NCBI GenBank assembly: GCA_045601045.1
Contig: JAZRZA010000066.1
Location: 1-64,000 of the forward strand
Reading direction: 5' to 3'
DNA from: UBA1181 sp045601045
GTDB taxonomy: Bacteria > Bacteroidota > Bacteroidia > Bacteroidales > Paludibacteraceae
Length of the DNA stretch: 64,000 nucleotides
In this document: in pieces, positions 43,845-52,802 of the stretch
Numbering within the stretch: position 1 is the first letter of the stretch
How the letters are laid out: every line of letters begins with the position of its first letter
Position numbers and translations under genes: made by a program
Notes under the pieces: generated by a model
What the model was told of the DNA's origin: nothing
What the model saw: only the letters and a program-made list of their open reading frames with translations
Databases searched by the model: none

Positions 43845-44639
43845 ATGAAACAATATTTGGACCTTTTGCAACGTGTTTTGGACGAGGGCACCCAGAAGGG
43901 CGACCGCACCGGTACGGGTACCATCAGCATCTTCGGACACCAAATGCGCTTCAATTTGGAGGAGGGATTTCCGCTCCTCACCACCAAGAAACTACACTTG
44001 AAATCCATCATTTACGAACTGTTATGGTTTCTGCAAGGCGACACCAATGTGAAGTATCTCCAAGAACACGGCGTGCGCATCTGGAACGAATGGGCCGACG
44101 AGAACGGTGAATTGGGTCCTGTTTATGGCCACCAATGGAGATCATGGCCCGATTACAAAGGAGGCACCATCGACCAAATAAGTAACCTGGTCGATATGAT
44201 CAAGAACAATCCAAACTCCAGACGACTGATCGTCTCAGCTTGGAACGTGGCAGAAGTGGATAGCATGGCCTTGCCTCCTTGCCACACCCTCTTCCAATTC
44301 TACGTGGCGGACGGACGCTTGAGCCTTCAGCTCTACCAACGCAGCGCGGATATCTTCTTGGGCGTGCCGTTCAACATCGCCTCCTATGCTTTGCTGCTCC
44401 AGATGATGGCACAGGTCACAGGCCTGAAGGCGGGAGATTTCGTCCACTCTTTCGGAGACGCGCACATCTACACCAACCACTTGGAGCAGGTGAAGTTACA
44501 ACTCTCCAGAGAGCCTCGCGCTTTGCCTAAGATGATCATCAATCCAGAGAAGAAGGATATCTTCTCCTTCGACTACGAAGACTTCACCTTGGAGGGATAC
44601 GATCCACATCCGCACATCGCAGGTAAGGTGGCGGTATAA
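43845..44639 (+). CDS. thyA: thymidylate synthase
   Basis: 264 residues from MKQYLDLLQRVLDEGTQKGDRTGTGTISIFG, the usual ThyA start; the frame is open further upstream without family support. The catalytic Cys is in ALPPCHTLFQFYV near residue 146, with Arg-Ser in LYQRSADIFLGVPFNIASYALLLQ and HSFGDAHIYTNH for dUMP binding. It makes dTMP from dUMP using methylene-tetrahydrofolate, leaving dihydrofolate for the reductase at 15.7 kb. A strong hairpin follows. Confidence 0.97.
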   Translation: MKQYLDLLQRVLDEGTQKGDRTGTGTISIFGHQMRFNLEEGFPLLTTKKLHLKSIIYELLWFLQGDTNVKYLQEHGVRIWNEWADENGELGPVYGHQWRSWPDYKGGTIDQISNLVDMIKNNPNSRRLIVSAWNVAEVDSMALPPCHTLFQFYVADGRLSLQLYQRSADIFLGVPFNIASYALLLQMMAQVTGLKAGDFVHSFGDAHIYTNHLEQVKLQLSREPRALPKMIINPEKKDIFSFDYEDFTLEGYDPHPHIAGKVAV

Positions 44640-44661
44640 GGCCTTCCAAAATAAAATAGGA

Positions 44662-44698
44662 AAGCCCAGGAGAATATTTCTCTTGGGCTTATTTTTTG
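44662..44698. terminator. thyA terminator (bidirectional)
   Basis: AAGCCCAGGAGAA pairs with TTCTCTTGGGCTT over 13 base pairs around TAT, followed by ATTTTTT. Confidence 0.85.
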
Positions 44699-44704
44699 CT
44701 TTCC

Positions 44705-45286
44705 CTACTCACTATCCTTATCAAAAAGAACCTCCAGCGACTTATATGCTTTGTTGTGTGGATTCTCCATCTCACCCGCTTTAATCAGCAATGTGTCATG
44801 CCGAAAAATGGTGTCATTCTTAAAAAAGATCGTGTCGTTCCTGCGGGAATAGGGGAACGTCTCGCGCACATATCCGTTCTCGTCTCTATATGCCAGCCGA
44901 TACTCCACCATGCTGTCGCTTCGGAAAACAAAGGCCTCTCCACCACGCCATGCCTCCAAATCAGGCAAATAAGCGACCATGCGGACCTTGGAATTGTACC
45001 GACAAACCTCGTAGTTCGTGGGTCTGACAGGCAAAAAATGAGCGAAAAAGATCGTCAAAAACAGCGGGACCAATATCTTCTCCCACAAAGCAACCTTCTT
45101 CTTGGTGACGAGCTTGTAGAAGAAGTGGATAGACTTCCCTATCGAATAGAGAAGGAGGGGAAAGGTAAGTGCAACAATCATAAAGATAGCCAGATTATCC
45201 TCTATAAAATAGTTTCCCAAAACCAATATGGTCACCATCAAGGATAGTATGCCAAGGAATTCTAAAACAACATTTCTATTGCTCAT
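44705..45286 (-). CDS. membrane protein of unknown function
   Basis: 193 residues. Three hydrophobic stretches lie in the first half (LEFLGILSLMVTILVLGNYF, LAIFMIVALTFPLLLYSIG, ILVPLFLTIFFAHFLP), then a soluble C-terminal part (SDSMVEYRLAYRDENGYVRETFPYSRRNDTIFFKNDTIFRHDTLL) with three D-T-I/L repeats. No family is recognised. It is convergent with thyA and transcribed away from the mannanase terminator, so it looks monocistronic. Confidence 0.7.
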   Translation of the reverse strand: MSNRNVVLEFLGILSLMVTILVLGNYFIEDNLAIFMIVALTFPLLLYSIGKSIHFFYKLVTKKKVALWEKILVPLFLTIFFAHFLPVRPTNYEVCRYNSKVRMVAYLPDLEAWRGGEAFVFRSDSMVEYRLAYRDENGYVRETFPYSRRNDTIFFKNDTIFRHDTLLIKAGEMENPHNKAYKSLEVLFDKDSE

Positions 45287-45376
45287 GGGTTATCTCATAA
45301 TGTCATCTCCGACCACTCATAAATATATCACAAACAAAATTATCAATTATTTCACACATTCCCTAAAATGCTCCAC

Positions 45377-45416
45377 AAAAAAGCGAAGGGGAGAACCTCA
45401 ACGGTCATCCCCTTCG
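45377..45416 (-). terminator. mannanase gene terminator
   Basis: CGAAGGGG and CCCCTTCG arms with a 17-base loop; on the minus strand the stem is followed by GCTTTTTT. Confidence 0.8.
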
Positions 45417-45473
45417 ACTCCATCAAATAAAAAACTTAAACATAATCGTGTTGTCTATACTCGTCACCTCCCG

Positions 45474-48197
45474 CTACTTGGCGATCTTCAATGAAACATT
45501 GTTCAACAAGACCACATAGTTGCCGTTTGGCAATGTATCGAGATGGATGACGCTATTCTTTTCTACGATATTCACCGAGAGAACGGGGGCAGCGTTTAAA
45601 TTGATAACCTGCAAAGTACCGCCATTCTCAGTTGTCACATACAAGGACTCCTCGTTTTGCGCGTAATAGATGATATTAGCCTTGTCAGAAGAGGCCATGT
45701 CATTGATCTCCGTGCTGTCGCATGAATCCAAATTCGGCATCTTCGCCTCCTCCTTCCACGCGTTCACGATCTTCTCGCCCCAATTGCAAGATTTTCCACT
45801 GGCGGATTGAACAGCCAACGTAGGGTTAGCGGTGGCATCCTTCACAAGGTCCAAATATTGAACAGGACTACCATTGCCGTACCACGACCACGCCAACCAA
45901 CCGACATTCTTCTCTTGGCAGTAAGAGAGGATCAAATCCTCATCCACATCACCATCGCTGTGGTACCATCCGAACTCTCCGATACAGAGGGCAAGACCTT
46001 GGTTGATCACGCCGTCGATATTGGACTTCACCTTACCGCTATTTCCAGCCGTTCCATACATATGGATGGAGAAGAGAACATTGTTCTCCTCATCAGCCGA
46101 CAAGACATCCTTGCCGTAGGTATGGATGGTAGCGGCGCTCTGACCATATCCACCAGCATCCACCATGATACAGTGGCGAAGACCCGCCTTACGGATGATT
46201 GGAATGGCCTTTACATAACCGTCGCGCCAGTTGGTGGCGGAAGATGAATTGTGCCACTCATTGGCGATATTGATCATCACATAAGACTCTGTACCCTTCA
46301 AGGTAGAGGCGAGATCCGCAAAATATTGAGCGGCACCCTCCAAATCACTGATCTTATCGCTTCCGGTCACATCGTGTACCTCAAGGATGGCCAACATGCC
46401 ATACTCCTTGCAAGCATCGATCAACTTCTTCACCGAAGCGGCATTGTCGGCAGGAGAACCATACGCTTTACCATTGGTCAATACAATACGCACCGTATTG
46501 GCACCAGCATTGTGGATCGCCTTCAACTGATCGAAAGCGGAAGATTTGAACCAAGTGTAAGCCATGTTGACACCACGCATCACAAACTCATTATCGCAAC
46601 GGTCGAGCAACTTATTGCCGCTCACCTTGAAACCATCCACATCGGAGGTCTTGAAATCGTAAACTGGGGCGTCATCGTCAGGTTCGATGCGAACATAATC
46701 CACAACAGCCCACGTCCAAATAGGCGTCAACTTCACTGTATTGTCGCCAGCGGCAAGCTCAAAGGTTCCGACCAACGTCTCACCCATCTTATCCTCTGAA
46801 TCAATGGTTTGGGAAGCTCCCAAATTAGCGACACCGCTCACACCATTCACAGCGCAGTCGATCTGCTTGAATCCAAATATGGTATTATAACCCACATATA
46901 CCTTATAAGAGCCCTTCGTTTTCGCAGTCACCGTGACATTGACATAATCGGTGCTCTCCTTTAGGTTCAAGGCACCGCTTCCTGATTTTTGGCTCACCAT
47001 CTCAACAGAAGCCACGTAATCGGAGGAGCACTCCACCTCAAAGATTCCCCTTGCTCTGGAAATGGCGCAAGCTGGATCCTCCACCTCTTGGTAAGTTCCC
47101 CATCCTGGCATCTCATCCAAAGTGATGATCGCATCGGAAGCCATCGCCGATTTCCACTCATCATCTGAAGTTTGAGAGATATAATGTCCACCCATATTAG
47201 GGCTTTCGTACCAAGGCATCCACCAAGACCAGACTGCTCCGTCGTTGGCCATATTCTTAGGATCCATGATCGGGCCATTCTCCGTTACAGCCAATATCTT
47301 GTTATTACCCATCTCGGAGATGATCTTTTTGTAGGAATCAGCATTGGATTTATAATCATAAGCGGAATTATAGATATCCACACCGATCACATCCACCACA
47401 TCATCACCAGGATACCATTTAGCGCTCAAAGCCTTATAATCATAGCCGATAGCAGGATCTCGCTCGATGTTCCAGGTCCAAATCAAGTTCTTCAAGCCAT
47501 TGGTGTTGACCATACGGTCGTAAACCAAGCGATAGAGCGCCTTGTAAGCCTCCGCACCACGGCAACCCCACCAGAACCATCCACCTGCCGCCTCGTGAAG
47601 AGGTCGCCAAATAGCCGCGATTCCTTTGTTCTGCAAAACCATTAAATGGGCAGATATCTTATCAATATCATTCACCAAAGCCTTGTAGGTCTCGGAAGAG
47701 GTATTCCACTCTGTGGTTCCCGGTTTAAACGCCTTCGTGAAATCAAAATTCGTTTCACCCTTTCCACTATTCTTTCCAATGGCATAGAATGCCGAATCTT
47801 GATCCACCTTCCAGTGCCAGCAGAAAGCGGGAATACCACCCTCCTTCCACAACTCAGTGGCACGTGAGATCTCGTTCGCCGTATAGCCTTTAAACCAAGA
47901 CTCGTCAGAGTGGGCACCCGCCGCCATGATAAAATCGAAACCCACCATCACAGGACTCTTACCACTCTTCTTTTGGACGGCTACGTATTCATAGGTAGAA
48001 GCCAATGTGCCACCATCCTGATCGCCGGTCATCACACCCGATATGGTCTTCTTACCGTAATTATCATATAAGAACTTATACAATAGAGTCGCTCCCTCCG
48101 TCGCGTCTTTTGTCACCGGAGAGGTGCTGATGGCCGCTACTGCATTACCCCCAAGCAATAGCAACGCGAAAAGTAGAATGGATAGTTTTGTTTTCAT
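45474..48197 (-). CDS. bimodular beta-mannanase, GH26-CBM35-like-GH5, T9SS-type secretion
   Basis: 907 residues from MKTKLSILLFALLLLGGNAVA, a signal peptide. The first catalytic domain is GH26: acid/base Glu in IWRPLHEAAGGWFWW near residue 197 and nucleophile Glu in LAVTENGP near 304. A carbohydrate-binding module (CBM35-like, KGSYKVYVGYNT and VVDYVRIEP) is followed by a GH5 domain with acid/base Glu in NIANEWH near 645 and nucleophile Glu in CIGEFGW near 737. The end, GNYVVLLNNVSLKIAK, is a T9SS sorting tail. Cleavage of mannan by both domains is predicted. The gene is divergent from a sensor-regulator. Confidence 0.93.
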   Translation of the reverse strand: MKTKLSILLFALLLLGGNAVAAISTSPVTKDATEGATLLYKFLYDNYGKKTISGVMTGDQDGGTLASTYEYVAVQKKSGKSPVMVGFDFIMAAGAHSDESWFKGYTANEISRATELWKEGGIPAFCWHWKVDQDSAFYAIGKNSGKGETNFDFTKAFKPGTTEWNTSSETYKALVNDIDKISAHLMVLQNKGIAAIWRPLHEAAGGWFWWGCRGAEAYKALYRLVYDRMVNTNGLKNLIWTWNIERDPAIGYDYKALSAKWYPGDDVVDVIGVDIYNSAYDYKSNADSYKKIISEMGNNKILAVTENGPIMDPKNMANDGAVWSWWMPWYESPNMGGHYISQTSDDEWKSAMASDAIITLDEMPGWGTYQEVEDPACAISRARGIFEVECSSDYVASVEMVSQKSGSGALNLKESTDYVNVTVTAKTKGSYKVYVGYNTIFGFKQIDCAVNGVSGVANLGASQTIDSEDKMGETLVGTFELAAGDNTVKLTPIWTWAVVDYVRIEPDDDAPVYDFKTSDVDGFKVSGNKLLDRCDNEFVMRGVNMAYTWFKSSAFDQLKAIHNAGANTVRIVLTNGKAYGSPADNAASVKKLIDACKEYGMLAILEVHDVTGSDKISDLEGAAQYFADLASTLKGTESYVMINIANEWHNSSSATNWRDGYVKAIPIIRKAGLRHCIMVDAGGYGQSAATIHTYGKDVLSADEENNVLFSIHMYGTAGNSGKVKSNIDGVINQGLALCIGEFGWYHSDGDVDEDLILSYCQEKNVGWLAWSWYGNGSPVQYLDLVKDATANPTLAVQSASGKSCNWGEKIVNAWKEEAKMPNLDSCDSTEINDMASSDKANIIYYAQNEESLYVTTENGGTLQVINLNAAPVLSVNIVEKNSVIHLDTLPNGNYVVLLNNVSLKIAK

Positions 48198-48415
48198 GTG
48201 TACCAATCTTTTTAGTTTTTCGATAATATATGCTTTTAATACAAATTACTTACACCGCAAATATCCGAAATCAAACGATTCCATCAGTTATCCATCCGTT
48301 TCAAAAAGATATATATTTGTGCCATATCACCCTATTTTCCTATGCGTCAACAAGAGGGCAAGATGTTCTTATGTGTCAAATATCACTTTTATTAACATAC
48401 ACTTTTGTTTCATTC

Positions 48416-48446
48416 TTTGTATTCACCGAGAAAAAAAGTACCTTTG
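48416..48446 (+). promoter_or_regulatory. promoter of the propeller-AraC regulator
   Basis: TTTG, 19-base spacer, TACCTTTG: a full match to the Bacteroidota -33/-7 pattern, 34 bases before the ATG at 48481. Confidence 0.75.
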
Positions 48447-48480
48447 TAGGAATTGAATAAAGAGGGAATTGTATTATTTT

Positions 48481-51243
48481 ATGTGTTTTAGGAATTACAT
48501 ACTCGTTCTGTTCTTATTCGCTTGCCACCTCGCGTACGCAAGCGAGAACTTGTGCTTCGATCACTACACCACGAAGAACGGCGTGTGTTGCGACTTCATC
48601 CTAAACATCAACCAAGACAAAAACGGATTCATCTGGATCGCCACCAAAGACGGTGTCAGCCGATTCGACGGAACCAACTTCAAGAACTATTCGAAAAGGC
48701 AAGGCGGCCTAATGGAGAATGAGGTGCTCTGCATCAAACGAGGCCAGGACGACCAACTCTACGCCGGTGGTAACAACGGTATGTTACAGGCTTATGACGC
48801 GCAAAGCGACCAATTCGTCAGCCGCCAGTTTCCCGATCTGACCGGGAAATACGCCAAAACCGTACTTAACATATCACGCAACCGCCAAGGCCACGATTTC
48901 CTATTGACCACAAGCGGTATCTTCTCCTACGACTCCACAAGCCAGACCTTCGGCAAAGAGCCGTTTCTCAGCGACTCCACCTACCATCTTCTTGTCAACG
49001 GATTCTATCAAGACAAGAATGGTCGCTATTGGGTAGGCGCATTCGACGGACTTCATGTTTTTGACAAAAAAGGAAAGGAGTTGGGCTTTTACAGCCTTTC
49101 CAAAGATAAAGCTCCCGTATCATCCATCCTGGAGATCGACTCCACCCAGGTGTTGGTAGCGACCAATATGGGCGGTGTGTGGTTGTTCAAAGTGGGCGAC
49201 GAACTGCCACAAGCGTCGCTGTTGTCAACACCTTTCAAGAACATCTCCGTAATGATGAAGGACAGCAAAGGGCTCGTCTGGTTTGGTACCTGGGGAGACG
49301 GTCTATGGCGTATGGAGCGCCTGGGCTCATTTACGGAGATAAAATCATACGGCAACGTGGATGACCTTCAAAAAACTCACACGCTCTTTGAGGACGCCAA
49401 CCACAACATCTGGATCGGAACACAAGTGAATGGATTGTTCCGTCTCCAAACGGATAACGACACCAAGATACTCCACTCCTCCGAAATGGGTTATCCGAAG
49501 GTGGACGCCTCCTGTTTCATCGAACGGGGCGACGGCGACATCTACGTGGGTTCGGATGGATCAGGCGCCTTTTTGGTCTCTCCGAAGGGAAAAATGAAGC
49601 AGAATCTCCAGCAACATTTCAGCGTCATGGGGGCGAGTCTCCTCTCTTTCTGCAAAGGAGAAAAGGATAACTTACTCGTATCTTCCTGGTTCGGAGGCAT
49701 CGGCGAAATCTCCGCTGAGGGCAAGGTTACCCCCATAAAATACGAGGGGCTCAACAACACCACCAACAGTTCCAAGTGCGTCCGTCTCATGCGTAACGGT
49801 GAACTTTGGGTAGCCACCCAAGGAGACGGTGTCTACGTCAGGAACAAAGAGGGCAAGTGGTCGAAACACGAACTGGTGGTTAACGAGGATGTGAAGGACC
49901 GCTGGATCGATGATATGGAAGAGGATGCGGATGGTATCAAATGGATGCTCTCCAACCAAATTATCTGGCGCTACGACGGAGAAAAACTCCGTATGTTCAA
50001 CGCCGCGGACTCCACCCAAACAGCAGAACCGTGCAAATTCACAGACTGCGTTTGCGATGCGGAAGGAAATCTCTACATCGCCACCAATTACGGCATCGCC
50101 CGCATCGTCAAGGATAGTAAAAAGATCGAGTTCCTCGATTATACTCCCGTCGCCAAATTCTCTTCCGTCAATTTCGACAAGAATGGCTATCTATGGTGCA
50201 GCGGTGAGACAGGCATCCACCGCGTCAACATCCAAAAGAACACCTACAAGACGATTCCGCTTCCTACCGACAAATACGGTAAACTCTACTTCCAGCCAAG
50301 AGCGATTTACGAAAGTTCCAAAGGCACCCTCTTCTTCGGATGCTCCAACGGATTCATCGTACTCGACCCAAGCAAATTAGGGGTGGCGAACGCTGTGGAC
50401 TATGCGGCATGGGCCCAAGCGCAATGCAAAATGGAGGACGGGGAGGTACAACGCCTTGACCTGCAAAAAGAGAGTGTCAAGATCGGTTATAATAACGACG
50501 AGACACGGATTCTATTCGATGTTGTCTCTCTCACGGGACCAGACGTGATCTGCCGCTACCGCATCGGAGAGCAAGACGAATGGCACAATTTGGGAAGTGC
50601 CCGCGAGATCGTATTAAACCATCTCCCTTCGGGCAAATATAATTTGGAACTAATGGCCTTCAAGGATGGAGGCGAGTCCAATGCGATTACCCTCCACAAA
50701 CTCATCAAGGTAGAGCATCCATGGTGGGTGTCTTGGTGGTTCATTACTCTATCGATCCTTGCGTTAGGAGGTTTAGGATGTGCGCTCTACCTCCGTAGGA
50801 AAAGGGAGAAGGAACGGGAAGAACAGGCAAGGAAAGAGTACGAAGAGAAGTTGGCAGCCGCTGCCACCCTCCAAGAGAGTGAGCAAACAAACGATGAGGG
50901 AGATCTCCCTAAGAAACCGGAGATACACCCATTCATGGCGCAAGTATTCGAAGTGATTGAACACAACTACGAAGATCCTGATTTCTCCGTAGAGGAGTTG
51001 GCCAAGGAGTTGAATACCAGCAAATCAACCCTCATCCGCAAATTGAAACCGCTCACCGAGCAAACCCCAATCGAGATGATCAGCGAATTCCGCTTGAAGA
51101 GGGCAGATGAGATGTTGCGGACCATGGACTTGCCAGTAAAAGAGGTCGCCTTCAAAACTGGTTTCAACAGTCCATACTATTTCAGCCGTAAATACAAGGA
51201 ATTCTTCGGATTTCCGCCTTCTCAGATTAAGGAGAAGGAATAA
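48481..51243 (+). CDS. membrane-bound propeller sensor with AraC DNA-binding domain (no kinase)
   Basis: 920 residues from MCFRNYILVLFLFACHLAYA. A periplasmic two-bladed beta-propeller sensor (repeats such as DKNGFIWIATKDGVSRFDG and DSKGLVWFGTWGDGLWRM) ends in a Y_Y_Y-like domain (DVICRYRIGEQDEWHNLG). One membrane helix, WWFITLSILALGGLGCALYL, leads into a cytoplasmic linker and an AraC domain at the C-terminus (FSVEELAKELNTSKSTLIRKLKPLT; VAFKTGFNSPYYFSRKYKEFFGFPPSQ). Unlike hybrid two-component systems it has no HisKA, HATPase or receiver domain. Divergence from the mannanase suggests it senses mannan products. Confidence 0.9.
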   Translation: MCFRNYILVLFLFACHLAYASENLCFDHYTTKNGVCCDFILNINQDKNGFIWIATKDGVSRFDGTNFKNYSKRQGGLMENEVLCIKRGQDDQLYAGGNNGMLQAYDAQSDQFVSRQFPDLTGKYAKTVLNISRNRQGHDFLLTTSGIFSYDSTSQTFGKEPFLSDSTYHLLVNGFYQDKNGRYWVGAFDGLHVFDKKGKELGFYSLSKDKAPVSSILEIDSTQVLVATNMGGVWLFKVGDELPQASLLSTPFKNISVMMKDSKGLVWFGTWGDGLWRMERLGSFTEIKSYGNVDDLQKTHTLFEDANHNIWIGTQVNGLFRLQTDNDTKILHSSEMGYPKVDASCFIERGDGDIYVGSDGSGAFLVSPKGKMKQNLQQHFSVMGASLLSFCKGEKDNLLVSSWFGGIGEISAEGKVTPIKYEGLNNTTNSSKCVRLMRNGELWVATQGDGVYVRNKEGKWSKHELVVNEDVKDRWIDDMEEDADGIKWMLSNQIIWRYDGEKLRMFNAADSTQTAEPCKFTDCVCDAEGNLYIATNYGIARIVKDSKKIEFLDYTPVAKFSSVNFDKNGYLWCSGETGIHRVNIQKNTYKTIPLPTDKYGKLYFQPRAIYESSKGTLFFGCSNGFIVLDPSKLGVANAVDYAAWAQAQCKMEDGEVQRLDLQKESVKIGYNNDETRILFDVVSLTGPDVICRYRIGEQDEWHNLGSAREIVLNHLPSGKYNLELMAFKDGGESNAITLHKLIKVEHPWWVSWWFITLSILALGGLGCALYLRRKREKEREEQARKEYEEKLAAAATLQESEQTNDEGDLPKKPEIHPFMAQVFEVIEHNYEDPDFSVEELAKELNTSKSTLIRKLKPLTEQTPIEMISEFRLKRADEMLRTMDLPVKEVAFKTGFNSPYYFSRKYKEFFGFPPSQIKEKE

Positions 51244-51250
51244 AGGACAA

Positions 51251-51286
51251 TTTCTAGTTTTTCTAGTTTTTCTAGTTTTTCTAGTT
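51251..51286. repeat. four exact copies of TTTCTAGTT
   Basis: 9-base tandem repeat between the regulator stop and the four-helix protein gene; variable-number potential. Confidence 0.9.
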
Positions 51287-51328
51287 TATTTTTGAATACT
51301 ATTTTTATTAACTAAAATACTATTTGTT

Positions 51329-51895
51329 ATGCTTGCAGACAATAAGTTTCTTAGAGGGAACGGCGATTGCCGCAACACCTATTTCTACAGAAAATCACAA
51401 GTAATCTATGATTTAACATTCCATTTCGCTCACAAATATCTTCATAGTTATAAAGACCGTACATTAGATCAAATGATCCAAGCCGCTCGCTCAGGAAAAC
51501 AAAATTTTGTCGAAGGAATGTCCGATGGAGTAACATCCACAGAGATGCAAATCAAGCTCCTAAATGTTGGCAAAAGTAGCCTCCTTGAATTACGGGAGGA
51601 TTTTGAGGATTACATCCGCACTCGAAAATTATCATTATGGGATGAAACACACGAACGTTATTCCAATATGGTAACCTACTGTAAAAACCACAACGACCTT
51701 AGCGACTATCAGCCATTTTTCGAAATATGGGACGATGAGGAACTGGCCAATGTGGCACTGACGCTTATTCATCAGACCGACCGAATGCTACATAGTTTCA
51801 TCAGGAAACTTGAGGACCAATTTGTCCAAACTGGTGGATTGCGAGAGGCTATGACCAAAGCCCGGATTGAAGCACGAAAGGCCGCTCCAAGATAA
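51329..51895 (+). CDS. four-helix bundle protein with C-terminal suffix domain
   Basis: 188 residues. YRKSQVIYDLTFHFAHKYLHSYKDRTLDQMIQAARSGKQNFVEGMS is the S23/IVS-like four-helix bundle (related to proteins encoded in 23S rRNA intervening sequences), and EMQIKLLNVGKSSLLELREDFEDYIRTRKLSLW is the 'four helix bundle suffix' type of Bacteroidales. The role is unknown; RNA or protein binding has been proposed for relatives. A tandem repeat precedes it; the regulator gene is co-directional 85 bases upstream. Confidence 0.88.
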   Translation: MLADNKFLRGNGDCRNTYFYRKSQVIYDLTFHFAHKYLHSYKDRTLDQMIQAARSGKQNFVEGMSDGVTSTEMQIKLLNVGKSSLLELREDFEDYIRTRKLSLWDETHERYSNMVTYCKNHNDLSDYQPFFEIWDDEELANVALTLIHQTDRMLHSFIRKLEDQFVQTGGLREAMTKARIEARKAAPR

Positions 51896-51906
51896 CAAAA
51901 GCCTCG

Positions 51907-52269
51907 CTACTCATCCAACTCTTGCTGCGCCTCCTTCAAAGAGGAAATCTCCCCCTCCACCCACTTTGCGGCGATGGCATCTAAAATGGCATAGCGCTTT
52001 TCAGTACGGAAGTTACGATTTGAGTCATTGTCTAAACTCTCCGCCAGCTCACCAAAATCGAGATTTTCCTCCAAAATACGAGAAACGATTTCAGTTTTTA
52101 TCTCCTTTTCAGTAATCTCCTCTTCATCAGAAGCCTCACCCACGATCTCACCATCATAGCTATCATCCTCCAAGTCCTCCATGACCTCACGTCTGATCAC
52201 CTTAAAATCGCCACGGAAGGTAGCAACACCCTCCAACGACCGTTCCAACTCTTCGTAAGACAACTCCAT
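51907..52269 (-). CDS. acidic protein of unknown function
   Basis: 120 residues, strongly acidic in the middle (EDLEDDSYDGEIVGEASDEEEITEKEIKTEI) and predicted helical. No family recognised. It starts 3 bases after the thioesterase gene ends, so it is the second gene of that operon. Convergent with the four-helix gene, with only 11 bases between stops. Confidence 0.65.
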   Translation of the reverse strand: MELSYEELERSLEGVATFRGDFKVIRREVMEDLEDDSYDGEIVGEASDEEEITEKEIKTEIVSRILEENLDFGELAESLDNDSNRNFRTEKRYAILDAIAAKWVEGEISSLKEAQQELDE

Positions 52270-52272
52270 GAC

Positions 52273-52677
52273 TTATTCCTTTTTAGCGGCGAACAAAGCT
52301 TTGTCCACAGACTCCGCAATGCCTAATCTGCCATTTATTTTCGCAACAATCTCAAATCTTCCCTTGGTGCACAATTTGTTGTCGGAGAGGCGGTAAATAT
52401 CCTCATAAAAAATATAGCGGATACCCTCTTTCTCTACATTGAGTCGACAAACGAACTCATCATTGCTTCTCAACGAGTCCTTGTATTGCAACTCCGCCTT
52501 GGCCACCACCAAGATGATGCCCGCATTGGTCAATTCCATGAAATCCAAATTCACCGTTTGGATAAAACGATGTCTGGCATGCTCCATGTAATGTTGGTAA
52601 TTGGCGTTATTGACGATTCCTTGGGCATCGCACTCATAGTCGCGCACCTCGAACTTATATTCAAATATATATTCCAT
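52273..52677 (-). CDS. acyl-CoA thioesterase, 4HBT/YbgC type
   Basis: 134 residues from MEYIFEYKFEVRDYECDAQGIVNNANYQHYMEHARHRFIQ, the 4HBT active-site motif in which the Asp of YECDAQGIVNNANY is catalytic. This start matches the family; upstream codons are not conserved-looking. It cleaves acyl-CoA thioesters in the cytoplasm, with unknown substrate. Followed by an acidic unknown gene in the same transcript. Confidence 0.9.
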   Translation of the reverse strand: MEYIFEYKFEVRDYECDAQGIVNNANYQHYMEHARHRFIQTVNLDFMELTNAGIILVVAKAELQYKDSLRSNDEFVCRLNVEKEGIRYIFYEDIYRLSDNKLCTKGRFEIVAKINGRLGIAESVDKALFAAKKE

Positions 52678-52700
52678 TCCTTCTCTATTTTGTTGTTTTA

Positions 52701-52708
52701 CAAAATTA
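52701..52708 (-). promoter_or_regulatory. -7 box for the 4HBT thioesterase
   Basis: TAATTTTG on the minus strand, 24 bases before the ATG. Confidence 0.5.
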
Positions 52709-52751
52709 ATCGAAATATTGTTGCTATGCAAAATAGTTTCGTTCCACTTAC

Positions 52752-52782
52752 TTTGCCCAATATCGTTTTATTCTTACCTTCG
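52752..52782 (+). promoter_or_regulatory. promoter of the CapA-like gene
   Basis: TTTG, 19-base spacer, TACCTTCG. Confidence 0.6.
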
Positions 52783-52802
52783 TAGAAAAGAGCACTGATC
52801 AA

